A stretch of 64,000 nucleotides of DNA from Bacillota bacterium (GCA_023444055.1 JAEZRV010000044.1:62001-126000); one strand, 5' to 3'; shown: positions 9,601 to 19,593, numbered from the stretch's first letter. Made by a program: numbers and translations. Notes: generated from the sequence alone by a model not told the origin.

Positions 9601-11299
9601 TATATATTGGCATTTTATCTGAGAATATTTCTTTCACAATAGCTTTGCCGTATAGAATATTTTTTCTAGTTTGGTTACCCATTTTATACTGCTCAAGGGA
9701 TTCCATTAACTCTAATTTGTTTTCAAATACAATTGCAAGACGATATGTGCTATGCCTCCTTCCAACTGCCAATGTATAACAAATGTTTTCTAAAGAAGCT
9801 GTTTTTTCCATGGCTGTCTGTATTTGTTCAACTGCTGTTAACAAGCCTTCATAACTTCCACTAGAAAGCACAAGCAAACCAGGTTTATCAACTTGGCATA
9901 AAATTTTTTCTTGTACATGTTCCTCTAATATAATATGGCAGTTTGTTCCGCTCAATCCAAACGAACTGACTCCACACTTCATGATTCCATTCTTATTCCA
10001 TGGAATACAGCGATCATTTACGTAAACCGGTGACTTCTCAAATGGTATCTTTCTATTAGGCATATTAAAATGTAGATTCGGTGGAATGCAATGTTTTTTT
10101 AACATTAATACTACTTTTATCAAGCCTGCAATTCCTGAAGCATAATCCAAATGTCCAATATTGGTTTTTACAGAACCTACTGCGCAAAACTGCTTTTTCT
10201 CTGTATATTCCAAAAATGCTTTTACCATCGCATCAATTTCAATAGGATCTCCAAGCTGTGTTCCTGTTCCATGTGCTTCAATATAGGCAAGTTCCTCTGG
10301 ATTTATCTCTGCTCTTTCCCATGCACTCACAATCACATTTTTCTGCGACTCAACATTTGGTGCAGTTATTCCAGCAGAAGCTCCATCTTGATTGATCGCG
10401 CTCCCTTTTATAACCGCATAAATGCTATCCCGATCTTCTATTGCCTGTGACAGACTCTTTAATAGAATGACTCCTGCCCCTTCTCCATACATCGTTCCAT
10501 CTGAAGAATCATCAAATGTTCTTGTTTGATTGACACTTGACTCTATCCCGTAATCATCTTCCTTTTTTACAGGGAGTACGCAGATGTTTACTCCGCCTGC
10601 TAAGGCATATACACATTCCTGATTCTGAATAGACTGGCAGGCAAGATGAACCGATACTAGTGAAGAAGAACATGCAGTATCAATTACCATGCTTGGTCCT
10701 TTAAAATCCATATAATACGAAATTCGGCTGGCTACAATTGACCTCAAGTTTCCAGTAAAGGAAAGCATCGCAAAGTTATCTTCTGATGCATGAATGATAT
10801 TCTGATACTGGTTAGAATTACTGCAACCTGCAAAAACACCTACTTTAGCATTTCGAAGGCTGTCTCCACCATATCCTGCATCATCTAGGCATTTCCATGC
10901 TGTTTCCATAAATATTCTCTGCGCGGGATCCATTAAGTCTGATTCCTTCTTGGAAATTCCAAAAAAAGAATAATCAAATTGATCGACGTTATCCAGATAG
11001 GAGCCTTGAAAATAATTTCTTTTTTCCATATTTCCAGATATCTTCGCAAAATACTTTTCTGCATCCTCTTTACGCCCTTCTGGAATATCGCTACCTGTTG
11101 TAATTGATTTTGTTAGCAAATTCCAAAATTGCTCTGCTGATTTCGCTTTCGGAATATCTACACCTATGCCGATAACTGCAATGTCCTTGCACTTTTTTTC
11201 CATATTGCTTTCATTGTCTTCAACATAGACTGTAAAACTCACTTTCTCTGTGCCCCTCTCTGTTTTTTCTAAGATGTAATATTTTTGACTACCATCCAA
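6686..11299 (-). CDS. trans-AT PKS module KS-DH-KR-ACP
   Basis: A 1537-residue module. KS with Cys210 in DTACSSSLV, EAHGTGT and NIGHLDYASG; DH near 660-950 with HHFMGKYFPP and second motif DVSIN (again Asn as last residue); KR with GGLGGMG near 1156 and YTAAN; ACP with GGNSL near 1451. No AT is present, so it relies on the free ATs. It follows the BtrH-like gene with TAA directly abutting a TTG at 11299, which has a poor ribosome site. A GTG about 20 codons further in (SFTVYV context) is a possible alternative start; the KS proper begins near residue 38. The C-terminus (LEQLAEGKISPESVDELL) looks like a helical docking segment for the next PKS. It should add a second alkene-bearing ketide unit. 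The domain calls are firm; product chemistry is inference. Confidence 0.94.
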   Translation of the reverse strand: MDGSQKYYILEKTERGTEKVSFTVYVEDNESNMEKKCKDIAVIGIGVDIPKAKSAEQFWNLLTKSITTGSDIPEGRKEDAEKYFAKISGNMEKRNYFQGSYLDNVDQFDYSFFGISKKESDLMDPAQRIFMETAWKCLDDAGYGGDSLRNAKVGVFAGCSNSNQYQNIIHASEDNFAMLSFTGNLRSIVASRISYYMDFKGPSMVIDTACSSSLVSVHLACQSIQNQECVYALAGGVNICVLPVKKEDDYGIESSVNQTRTFDDSSDGTMYGEGAGVILLKSLSQAIEDRDSIYAVIKGSAINQDGASAGITAPNVESQKNVIVSAWERAEINPEELAYIEAHGTGTQLGDPIEIDAMVKAFLEYTEKKQFCAVGSVKTNIGHLDYASGIAGLIKVVLMLKKHCIPPNLHFNMPNRKIPFEKSPVYVNDRCIPWNKNGIMKCGVSSFGLSGTNCHIILEEHVQEKILCQVDKPGLLVLSSGSYEGLLTAVEQIQTAMEKTASLENICYTLAVGRRHSTYRLAIVFENKLELMESLEQYKMGNQTRKNILYGKAIVKEIFSDKMPIYSNTIQSRNIESLYMIAQQYITGEKIDWEWMYMYDKFGRVHLAGTVFQKQKCWPEIKEGKRMEAGEPVKHPLFDVCAVKSLFQDIYCTYFSLNKHWVVKDHHFMGKYFPPGTAYLEMMLYLGTQYYKAQPFNLKKIMFLKPMELQTDEIKKVHSIVEKKESFYAVTITGYDEENDSWDVYAKCELCSREQEIENTEDVEAIRSRLTKITGKQMNNPVSIENTIEFGKHWTSIQSEIYCNDEELLIKSVMPDNYKEDFVEYLCHPALLDVSINTMSHSMGNGYYLPLAQDTFELYDRVPDKIYCYIKKCDATEDKELVSFDIKLLSMTGKLIGSIRRHTIKRLHEEDLHSNVPEGKTEKQTEWFYQVDWVEDKKVSTNDGYDKKTVLVIENGTKESMQLADKFEKMVKKVWRIRTDCKEEETLEERMIQLAKEDIESLDIVFCDLLGTCSCCESIQQVEENTESAVFRFHRILRILSQQENFRKVKITSVTDQAERITGKEDFNSPYQKMRQGFVRAAALEYRTSQFCCIDLEHGMELEQAVQKILDLADGEYIAIRDGKCYVRRFKKAEYQRNENPYPLKEQGVYLITGGLGGMGFEISKEILTRTNSKLVLIGRTPIHTTKENYPDRGKDLKAERLKKLQELSSEVSYFESDVADLQCMKKVKEKILDRYGKINGIIHGAGIMSEGFLYEKTEEGMWKTIRPKVMGSWILHKLFDERTLDFILYMSSITSILGAPGQADYTAANVFLDGVWEWKEKQGLPVHIINWSTWKETGMAFENHVKESGMLEMMTTSHAIEAFHKYMTYHINNAIIGKIRKNLGTQNVEAINLQIEESILHSFTQRDEPINVEEVFAKTDYESILNNVRAVWCQVLGEKTIQDNTTFSKLGGNSLIATKLLKELDKRYPRKLDITDIFTYPSIRQISGYISEQYEKDRKVNDKQTNQDGLDILDQVLEQLAEGKISPESVDELLKK

Positions 11300-12280
11300 T
11301 TACTCTTTTATAATTTTTTGAAATACTTTTCTTATCTGAGCTTCATCTTGAAGTGCTGTTTGAATACGTTCTTCTAATTCAATTTCTTTACCACGGTAAA
11401 CTGCTACTGTGCATAACTTAAACACACCTCGCCAGTCATTTAATAACTTTTCAATTGCCTGTGTTAATTCTGTTCTATATTTACCATTTTCAAAATTCTT
11501 ATGATACAGCTTGTCGATTTCATGATACAACAATTGTTTATAGTTATTACAATTACCGAATATGGAACACAATTCCAAACCTTCATCTATGTTTTTGTTC
11601 TTAATCTCGCTTTCGATCTCTCTACATAATATCACTTCCTTAATGCATTCTTCGCATGCATTTTCAATCAGTATTTTCAAACACTCTTTCAGATATTCTC
11701 CTGTGTCTAAGCACTTGTTTTTGGGGTTTATATCCAATGAACAAAGTGCCGTACAATTTTCCTTTTCAAAATATCCGTTATATAGTCTTTCTATTTCTGA
11801 GAATTGAAGTATAAATTCATCACATTTTTCATCTGTGCGTTGCTTGTCATCTAGTATGTAGTAGATCTGTTTTTCATCATCATATCCTTTTATTAGAAAT
11901 AGGTGTGCATAATCCTCTTCCATATAATATTTAGAATAAAACAGGTATTTTAAATTTCCGCTCACCATGACAGGCTTTCCTTTGTCAATATGGCTTTTGA
12001 TAGTCTGATGAAGATTTTCTACCTGCTCAAATAACTCTATGTCCAATTGAAGTATTTCGTCTAAAATATATTTCATTGTAATGAAAAAATTACTTAGCAC
12101 TTCTTCACGGAATGTTTTAATTTCGTAACACTCTATAATCTTTATATACAGGAAAAAGATATCTGAATATCCTGATCCTATATTGTCCAATAAAATACAT
12201 GTTGGTTTTTCAAAACAGTTTATATTGAGATAAGTATGCTTATCTTCAACAACTTTTACCTGTTTCAGAATTTTTTTCAT
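11300..12280 (-). CDS. BtrH-like N-terminal-domain protein (C39-like fold), possible acyltransferase
   Basis: A 326-residue soluble protein with no signal peptide or membrane segment. The first ~150 residues resemble the BtrH N-terminal family (a cysteine-peptidase-like fold found in natural-product clusters): Cys22 and Cys28 near the N-terminus, His126 in YAHLFLIKGYDD and Asp residues in YYILDD. The C-terminal half is helical, charged and unrecognised. In butirosin biosynthesis BtrH moves an acyl group from a carrier protein to an amine, so a carrier-to-amine acyl transfer role here is reasonable but is inference. It lies between a trans-AT and the first KS-DH-KR-ACP module, with an SD (GGAGG) 10 bases before ATG. 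Family placement is by eye and only moderately secure. Confidence 0.7.
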   Translation of the reverse strand: MKKILKQVKVVEDKHTYLNINCFEKPTCILLDNIGSGYSDIFFLYIKIIECYEIKTFREEVLSNFFITMKYILDEILQLDIELFEQVENLHQTIKSHIDKGKPVMVSGNLKYLFYSKYYMEEDYAHLFLIKGYDDEKQIYYILDDKQRTDEKCDEFILQFSEIERLYNGYFEKENCTALCSLDINPKNKCLDTGEYLKECLKILIENACEECIKEVILCREIESEIKNKNIDEGLELCSIFGNCNNYKQLLYHEIDKLYHKNFENGKYRTELTQAIEKLLNDWRGVFKLCTVAVYRGKEIELEERIQTALQDEAQIRKVFQKIIKE

Positions 12281-12307
12281 TCCGTTTTTCCTCCTGCTCT
12301 GAATTTC

Positions 12308-13555
12308 CTAACAAAATGTTGAAAAAACATCAAAATCGAATTTAAAACCTACTTCGTTGTATAATTCCTTCCATCTTTCTTCTTGCTCTACACTATCAGT
12401 TTTCTTAGTCCGGAATACTAGTTTTAGCATTTCAAGAGCTTCTTTTGCCTGTTCGTTTGTTGGTTCATCTCCGTTTGCTTCCAACTCCTCATACATTTCC
12501 TTCACTTTACGATAAGGAATAATCACGCCTTTTTCGTATTCCTCTTCCTCATCATTATTATTTCTAGTACATACCGCAATTGCCATACATTTAGAAATAA
12601 ACCTTAGTCTATCTGTAGCTGGCTGAAATTCTTCTTTCAACTTTTTCTTATCTTCTTCTACATCATAAGAATATGTACTTACGTTTGTAATCGTATTTTT
12701 AATCAAATTTTTCATTACATGTTTTGGACCAAATTCCAAATATGCTAAAACACCTTCACTTTCAAGGAAACGTAATGTTTTTACCCATTGTACTGGTTCT
12801 TTCATCTGTAAGGTTAAGTTATCAATGATACTTGCTTCTGATTCATAAGGTTTCCCAGTTACATTTGAAATAACCTGGCACTTACTCATTTTTCCAAACT
12901 TATATTTTCCTAATTCTACTCTTAGTTTTTCTGTAGCTGATTGCATGTATGGAGAGTGAAATGGAGCGCTTACCTTTAATATTGTAGATGATGCTCCTAT
13001 TTCTTCCAAGCTTTTCACTACCGCTTCTATGGCATTCTTTTCTCCAGAAATCGTTGTCTGCTGTGGAGTATTAAAGTTAGAAACTACAGCAATTTTATTA
13101 CCAAGAGAAGCTTTATTGCATTCTTCTACTACAATATCACTATAAAGTCCGCTTATTGCAACCATTAAACTTTCTTCCGTACTTGTCTCCTGCATGAACT
13201 TTCCTCTGCTTTTCACAAGCTTAACGGCATCTGAAAATGCTAATGTTCCAGAACATACCAATGCTGCATATTCTCCTAAGCTATGACCTGCTGCATAGAA
13301 TGGAACACAATTAAATTCGCTTTTAAATACACGATACATTGCTGTACTTACTGTTAAAATTGCTGGTTCACAGTTTTCTGTCAAGGTTAATAACTGCTCG
13401 TCTCCTTCAAAACATATTTTTTCAAGATTAATTTTAATGGCATCTGAAGCTTCTTCAAATGTCTGTTTTGCTATACTAAAATTATTATATAGTTCTTTTC
13501 CCATTCCAACATATTGGGAACCCTGTCCCGGAAAAACAACTGCAAATTTCTTCAT
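12308..13555 (-). CDS. free-standing acyltransferase (trans-AT, FabD-like) with C-terminal extension
   Basis: A 415-residue protein. Residues 1-~290 are a malonyl-CoA:ACP transacylase domain with GQGSQYVGMG at the N-terminus, nucleophile Ser92 in GHSLGEYAAL and catalytic His in APFHSPY. It should load malonyl units on the AT-less PKS modules on either side. Residues ~300-415 form an extension beginning around CMAIAVCTRNNN and continuing with acidic and helical sequence. The second trans-AT of the operon (31488-32798) has a clearly related extension (CLAIAVCTQNFN). The SD AGGAGG precedes ATG, and the gene lies between the Gly-Ser NRPS and the BtrH-like gene. An acyl-hydrolase (proofreading) role for one of the two copies is possible; the sequence does not settle which copy does what. 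Confidence 0.92.
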   Translation of the reverse strand: MKKFAVVFPGQGSQYVGMGKELYNNFSIAKQTFEEASDAIKINLEKICFEGDEQLLTLTENCEPAILTVSTAMYRVFKSEFNCVPFYAAGHSLGEYAALVCSGTLAFSDAVKLVKSRGKFMQETSTEESLMVAISGLYSDIVVEECNKASLGNKIAVVSNFNTPQQTTISGEKNAIEAVVKSLEEIGASSTILKVSAPFHSPYMQSATEKLRVELGKYKFGKMSKCQVISNVTGKPYESEASIIDNLTLQMKEPVQWVKTLRFLESEGVLAYLEFGPKHVMKNLIKNTITNVSTYSYDVEEDKKKLKEEFQPATDRLRFISKCMAIAVCTRNNNDEEEEYEKGVIIPYRKVKEMYEELEANGDEPTNEQAKEALEMLKLVFRTKKTDSVEQEERWKELYNEVGFKFDFDVFSTFC

Positions 13556-13569
13556 TCTAATATCCTCCT

Positions 13570-16500
13570 TTATTCCATCTCCAAAAATTTATTAATCTTT
13601 TCTATATATAGATTCATAAGCTTTGTAGAACCATCATTGCTTACACTTTTTGTCTTATAGGAAAACTCTATGCTTCCCCCGTTCTGAGTTAAGTCAAAAT
13701 CTACTGCTAAATCATAATCATGTAATATATCCATCTGATTCTGAAGTCTTCTCTTCATATAGAAAACAGTTTTAATTCCTTCTTCCTTTTGTTTTCCTGC
13801 TATTGTTTTGCCAAATTTGAATACCTCTATAGGATATAACTTCTGACCTATTGTTTTGTATTTTGAAATACAATTCTTTTCATCTATGTACTCTTTAGTT
13901 TCAACATTTTCAGCCATTAGCTGCCCGTTCGAAAGCTCCAATTTACATATCGTAATTTTTGAATTACTTGCTACTGTTGTAATCGTCTGCAAATATAGGA
14001 TATACATAATATCATACACCATAATATGGTAGTATGTCGACAGGATATCCATCTTCTCTTTCACTTTCTCATCATATGTGAACTTGAGCTTACCATACAT
14101 TTTCGAACTCTTACTATCTTTTATCTGGTATGGCTCTTTCAAAATAACTTTGGAAAATTTCTGCATCTTGCTATTTTCCATTCTCTTGCTTCTAATTTTG
14201 TAAGCCATTTTTAAAATATTAGAATTTCCAAACAGTTCCGTAAATTGAAATACTCCAGGAAACTCGTTTTCAAGTCTGTTAAACAGCCTAATTAGTAATA
14301 TGGAGTTCCCACCTACATCAAAGAAATTGTCTGTTATTCCAAATCTAACTGATCCTAAAATTTCACGCCAAATCGCTTCTAGCTGCTTCTCAATCTCATC
14401 TGCAGCTTCTACGTATTCCACTTCTTCCTTCGTTTCCTTGATTTCGTTTAAGGCCTTTCTGTCCAGTTTTCCATTATTGGTAAGCGGAATGCTTTCAATC
14501 TTTTGAATTCTGGAAGGCACCATATAATCTGGCAATGTTTTTCTTAATTCATCCTTTAGTTCCTTCTCAACAATCTCTCCTGGAGCTGTCACATAGGCAT
14601 ACAGTCTTTTTTCTCCATTTTGTTCCTTTATTGTCACTACAGCTTCACTAACTCCGTAGCATTCCTTTAAGTATCCTTCCACTTCGGATATCTCTATTCG
14701 GTTTCCTCTTATCTTCACCTGACCATCTTCTCGTCCCAGATATTCTATATCCCCATCCGGATTCCATCTTGCCCGATCACCAGTCTTATACACCCTTAGT
14801 CCTTTGGCAAATGGATCTTCTATAAATTTTTCTTTGGTCAGTTCTTCATTATTCAGGTATCCTCTAGCAACTCCTACTCCTGATATCCAGATTTCTCCTT
14901 CTGTTCCCTCTGGTCTCAACTTTCCGTCTTTTCCAACGATATAAAGCCTTGTATTTGCAATCGGTTTTCCTATTGGAACTGTTTCTGTTCCTGCTTTGCA
15001 TTCGTAACGGGTTACTTCCACTGCTGCTTCGGTAGGACCATACATGTTCACCAATTTTGCATGCCCTCCGAAAAGCTTATAAAAATTCTCTACCTGCTCA
15101 ACCTTTAACGCTTCTCCACTTGCAAATACTAGTCTTAAGCTCTTCAATCGGTCTGCCACTTTCATCTGCTCCACATATTCTATGAATACTGCAAGCATTG
15201 ATGGTACAAAATGCATGACAGTAACCTGGTTCTTCTCCACGCATTTTACAATCTCTTCTGGATTATTCTCTCCACCTGGTTTTAACAGGCATACTTTTGC
15301 TTTGGAAAATGCGTGCCAGTACAGTTCCCACACAGACACATCAAAAGTGGTAGTTGTTTTCTGTAGTATAACATCATCCTCATTAAGCGGATAAGCCTTC
15401 TCCGAGTAGGCAACCCTGTTTACTGCGGAACGATGTTCGATCATTACCCCTTTTGGTCTTCCCGTCGATCCAGATGTGTACATGACATAGGCAAGATTGT
15501 TTGGCTGTACTGGTTCCAATTCTGCCGTTATCTCTTCCTGCGCCTCCAGCATATCCTGTATCATGATTGTTTTCACACCCTCAAAGGAAAGCTGTTCTTC
15601 GTCCCCTTCTGCCAAAAGCATTTTCGTCTGGCTATCCTCCAGCATAAAATGTATTCTCTCTTTCGGAAAATCCAGATTAACTGGCAGATAGGCTCCTCCT
15701 GCCTTTAAGATTCCCATGATTGCCACTAACATATCAAAGGATCTGCGTGAAGTTACTCCTACTGTATCCTCTCTTTGCACACCTGCATTTCGTAAATACC
15801 AAGCAATCTTGTTTGCTCTTTCTTCAAACTCTCGGTAACTAAGTTTCTTTCCATCCATGGTAACAGCAACTGCATCTGGCATTTTAGATGCTTTTGCCGA
15901 AAATATGCCTGCCAACGTATCTTGAGACGGATATTCTGAAACTGTTTGATTGTATTCTTCCAAAAGCTTCTTTTCTTCTTCTTTGCCAATTATAGAAATG
16001 TCTTTTATCTGAGATTGCCCATTTTCTATGATACAAGCAAGTATATTCTGGTAGTAACGTGCAAATCGCTCCATGTTTTCCTCACGGAATAGTGACATAT
16101 CATATTCAATACAAATAGATATTTTATCCCGAAAACATACTGCCTGAAAGGATAAATCAAATTTTGCAACATTGCTTTGCAATAGGTAACGCTCCATTTT
16201 TGTGTTCTGCAATACCTCGTCGTACTCTTCGTTATCCTGGTAGGAAAACATAAAATCAAACAATGGATTCTTACCATCACCTCTATCAGCATGACAGCGT
16301 TTTACCAATTCATCAAATGGAATATATTTATTATCCATTGAAGCAAAAAGAGCTTCTTTTATCTTCTCAATTACATTTATAATTGTATCTGAAGGTTCTA
16401 TCCTGCCCCAGACTGGTACAGTATTTACATACATACCTGGTACATTGAGCAGCTCGTTTTCTTCATTTAACGTAACAGGGATTCCAACAATAACATCCTC

Positions 16501-19500
16501 CTGTTCCGCATATTTCGAAAGCAGAATAAAAAAAGCAGACAGAAAGCAAATATATTCTGTAGTTTGATATACTACCATCTTTTCCATTAGTTGTTTTACT
16601 TGTTCCGATGTAATACTGAATTCATACTGGTTTCCTTGATGCTTTCTACTAGTTTGCTTCTTACTATCTGTTAGAAAGTTTAATCTTGGAACTGTCCTTT
16701 CGAATTGTTTCATCCAATCACTTTCAGTTTTTATAAGTAACTCCGCTTTTGCATCATACCATACCGAAAAATCTTGATAGGTCAAATGACTCTCACCAAT
16801 AGACTGTCCGTTATAACACTGGATAAAATTATTTATGATTTTTGAAGCAGACATACCATCGCAGATAATATGATGAAAATCAAACATGAGTAACTGTTCG
16901 TCTTTCTCATATTGGATGACTCCCACACGAAATAGTGGTGCCACCCGTAAATCAAACGGCTGAATAAACCGCACTGCTTCCTGCGCTAGGTTTTCTCGTT
17001 CGCTTGAACAATAACTAATTGCTGCATCTACATGTGGATATATTTTTTGCACTGGTGTCTTTTCATCTAAGTCAAAGGCTGTACGAAGGTTCCCGTATTT
17101 TCCCAAAATAATTTGGTAAGTACGATTTAACCGTTCTTTGTCTAGTATTCCGCTAACCTTGAATGCAATAGGGATATTGTACTGTACTTCATCCTGTGCC
17201 ATATACCACAGAACAAGCATGCGCATCTGCAATTTGTTTATAGGGAAACGTTCCTCCTGCACCACCGGAAGTATCCTTTCCCTCTTATTTTGAACAGACT
17301 GTTTAATAAAATTTCCCATTAATTCGGGCGTTGGATTCTGGAATACCTCCCTATACTGAAGATTAACATGGAAATCTTCATAAACTTGGTTAATCAGTTT
17401 TGTGACTTTTAATGAATGTCCGCCTAGTTCAAAAAAGCTATCCTCCATACTTACTCGTTCAACTTGAAGAATGTCTTTCCATATTGCAAGCAACTTCAGT
17501 TCTATTTGGTCTTTTGCTGGCTTCTGTATGCCTTCTTCAAGTCTAATATTGCTAAGTGCAGTACGATTAACTTTCCCACCAATTCCAATAGGCATATAAG
17601 AAACGAACACATACTTCTTTGGAAGCATATAGTATGGAAGCTGCTCCATTAAAAATGATTTCAGTTCCTCTTCGGCCTTCTTATTCTCTGCTTCAAAATA
17701 CACAACAATCATTGTTTCCGATAACTTGTCTTTTTGCACTAATGCTACTGCATGTCTAATAGATGGTACTTTTTCGCACAGATTTTCAATCTCACCCAAC
17801 TCAATTCGATAACCACCAATTTTAACCTGACTGTCTTTTCTTCCACAAAAACGTATTTCACCTTCTGGTGTCCATTCTGCCTGATCTCCAGTCTTATACA
17901 TCGTACTTCGTGCAAAAAATGGATCTGGAACAAACTTTTCCTTCGTTAAAAGTTCGTTATTCATATAACCACGTGCAACACCTTCACCACTAATATATAA
18001 TTCTCCTTGCATCCCGACTGGAACAACTTTCCTATTTTCATCTAATATGTATACCCTTGTATTCAGAATCGGTTTTCCTATCGTAATAGAATGCGTCGAA
18101 ACTATTTCCTTCATACAGGACCAGATGGTCGTCTCTGTTGGTCCGTACATATTAAATATCCTAGCATCTGTTTGGGTTAACAGGGTATCTGCTAATGATT
18201 CTGGCAAACTTTCCCCACCAACAAGAATAAAGGAAAGATTTTTCATAGCCATTCTTAACTTTTGTTCTGCCAACATGGATTTTAATCTGGAAGGTGTAGT
18301 CTGTATCATAGAAATCTGATTGTATGTTATCAATTCAGAAATCATCTCCAAATTATCCTGTTCCTTTGTAGAACAAATTACAACCTTCAATCCCTTAACT
18401 AGAGCCCAGAATATCTCCAACATAAAAATATCAAATGAAATCGTAGTAATATTTAAAATACTTGACTCTTCTGCAATTGAAAATTTCCGTGTCATTGCAT
18501 GGATAAAATTTACGACATTGTGCTGTTCAATCATAACTGCTTTTGGCAATCCCGTTGAGCCTGAGGTGTACATAACATAGGCAAGGTCATCTGCTTCATA
18601 ACATAACTCTGGATTATCAATTTTCTCAGAAAAACTGATTTCTTCTGAAAGGTTAAAACACCTTCCTTGAAATGCAATCTCTTCCGAAATGTTCCTGTCA
18701 GTTATCAAAAATTTTGTTTCAACATTCGATAACATGTACGCAATTCTATTATAAGGCAGTTTTTCATCTATAGGAAGAAATGCACCTCCAGCTTTTAAAA
18801 CAGCCAACAATGCTACCACCATATCCATAGAGCGTTCCAGCATAATGCCAACTACTGTATCTTTTTTTACACCAGCATTACGAAGTGTCCAGCCTAACTG
18901 GTTAGCCCTTTCATTTAAATTCCTGTAACTCATGCTTTTTTTCTGAAATACCAATGCATCGTTATCCTGATTTTTTTTTGCCATCTCTTCAAAAAGAAAC
19001 TGTATCGTCTCTCGCTTATCCAACGTCTCTGCTGTATTATTAAACTCCATTAATATTTTTTCTTTTTCAACCTTTGAAACGTATTCAATATTCTTTAATG
19101 CTATGGATGTATTGTCAGTTACCTGTTCGAAATAACAAATCAATATGTTTATCAGACTTTCAATAAACTGGCTGTTATATTGTTCCTCTTGAAATAATAC
19201 GGTACACGAGACACCTTCCTTCTCTTTTGCAAATAAAAAACATATCTGATATATGTTTTCTTGAATTTGGGATATCTCATGGAGGTCCTGCATTGCAACC
19301 ATTATGCTGGCTTGTTCTTTTCTAGCTACATCGCGGAGGCTATTCTTTGTACTTTTTACAAATTCTTTAAAACTAAATTCTATTTTGTACGGGATTTCTA
19401 TACAATTTAAAAATTTTCTTGTTCCTGTCTGCTCCATGTTTTTAATAAGATTAGGCATTCCAATTTCAGAAGTACCTTCCCTCAAAATTTCTTTCTGGAT

Positions 19501-19593
19501 AAACCGGATGCCTGTCAGAAACAGCACATACATTCCTAATGAGGAGTTTCTGCTGATATTGTTTAGTTTATCTACCGTTTCTTGTGATAACAT
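13570..19593 (-). CDS. two-module NRPS: half-C - A - T - C - A - T - C-like tail
   Basis: A 2007-residue peptide synthetase. Residues 1-~190 resemble only the C-terminal lobe of a condensation domain and lack HHxxxDG. A1 follows (YTSGSTG near 343), then T1 (GGHSL near 726), a complete C domain (HHIICDG near 907), A2 (YTSGSTG near 1374), T2 (GGNSI near 1761) and a ~180-residue tail that again resembles a degenerate C-domain lobe. Reading the binding-pocket positions by alignment to GrsA gives D-I-L-Q-L-G-M-I-W for A1 (glycine type) and D-V-W-H-F-S-M-V-E for A2 (serine type, Glu for the usual Asp at the ninth position). No thioesterase or epimerase is present. The ATG has no well-placed SD; an AAGGCGGTGA sequence lies about 24 bases upstream, so an earlier non-ATG start is possible. 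It receives its chain from the PKS/NRPS encoded just upstream. Confidence 0.93.
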   Translation of the reverse strand: MLSQETVDKLNNISRNSSLGMYVLFLTGIRFIQKEILREGTSEIGMPNLIKNMEQTGTRKFLNCIEIPYKIEFSFKEFVKSTKNSLRDVARKEQASIMVAMQDLHEISQIQENIYQICFLFAKEKEGVSCTVLFQEEQYNSQFIESLINILICYFEQVTDNTSIALKNIEYVSKVEKEKILMEFNNTAETLDKRETIQFLFEEMAKKNQDNDALVFQKKSMSYRNLNERANQLGWTLRNAGVKKDTVVGIMLERSMDMVVALLAVLKAGGAFLPIDEKLPYNRIAYMLSNVETKFLITDRNISEEIAFQGRCFNLSEEISFSEKIDNPELCYEADDLAYVMYTSGSTGLPKAVMIEQHNVVNFIHAMTRKFSIAEESSILNITTISFDIFMLEIFWALVKGLKVVICSTKEQDNLEMISELITYNQISMIQTTPSRLKSMLAEQKLRMAMKNLSFILVGGESLPESLADTLLTQTDARIFNMYGPTETTIWSCMKEIVSTHSITIGKPILNTRVYILDENRKVVPVGMQGELYISGEGVARGYMNNELLTKEKFVPDPFFARSTMYKTGDQAEWTPEGEIRFCGRKDSQVKIGGYRIELGEIENLCEKVPSIRHAVALVQKDKLSETMIVVYFEAENKKAEEELKSFLMEQLPYYMLPKKYVFVSYMPIGIGGKVNRTALSNIRLEEGIQKPAKDQIELKLLAIWKDILQVERVSMEDSFFELGGHSLKVTKLINQVYEDFHVNLQYREVFQNPTPELMGNFIKQSVQNKRERILPVVQEERFPINKLQMRMLVLWYMAQDEVQYNIPIAFKVSGILDKERLNRTYQIILGKYGNLRTAFDLDEKTPVQKIYPHVDAAISYCSSERENLAQEAVRFIQPFDLRVAPLFRVGVIQYEKDEQLLMFDFHHIICDGMSASKIINNFIQCYNGQSIGESHLTYQDFSVWYDAKAELLIKTESDWMKQFERTVPRLNFLTDSKKQTSRKHQGNQYEFSITSEQVKQLMEKMVVYQTTEYICFLSAFFILLSKYAEQEDVIVGIPVTLNEENELLNVPGMYVNTVPVWGRIEPSDTIINVIEKIKEALFASMDNKYIPFDELVKRCHADRGDGKNPLFDFMFSYQDNEEYDEVLQNTKMERYLLQSNVAKFDLSFQAVCFRDKISICIEYDMSLFREENMERFARYYQNILACIIENGQSQIKDISIIGKEEEKKLLEEYNQTVSEYPSQDTLAGIFSAKASKMPDAVAVTMDGKKLSYREFEERANKIAWYLRNAGVQREDTVGVTSRRSFDMLVAIMGILKAGGAYLPVNLDFPKERIHFMLEDSQTKMLLAEGDEEQLSFEGVKTIMIQDMLEAQEEITAELEPVQPNNLAYVMYTSGSTGRPKGVMIEHRSAVNRVAYSEKAYPLNEDDVILQKTTTTFDVSVWELYWHAFSKAKVCLLKPGGENNPEEIVKCVEKNQVTVMHFVPSMLAVFIEYVEQMKVADRLKSLRLVFASGEALKVEQVENFYKLFGGHAKLVNMYGPTEAAVEVTRYECKAGTETVPIGKPIANTRLYIVGKDGKLRPEGTEGEIWISGVGVARGYLNNEELTKEKFIEDPFAKGLRVYKTGDRARWNPDGDIEYLGREDGQVKIRGNRIEISEVEGYLKECYGVSEAVVTIKEQNGEKRLYAYVTAPGEIVEKELKDELRKTLPDYMVPSRIQKIESIPLTNNGKLDRKALNEIKETKEEVEYVEAADEIEKQLEAIWREILGSVRFGITDNFFDVGGNSILLIRLFNRLENEFPGVFQFTELFGNSNILKMAYKIRSKRMENSKMQKFSKVILKEPYQIKDSKSSKMYGKLKFTYDEKVKEKMDILSTYYHIMVYDIMYILYLQTITTVASNSKITICKLELSNGQLMAENVETKEYIDEKNCISKYKTIGQKLYPIEVFKFGKTIAGKQKEEGIKTVFYMKRRLQNQMDILHDYDLAVDFDLTQNGGSIEFSYKTKSVSNDGSTKLMNLYIEKINKFLEME

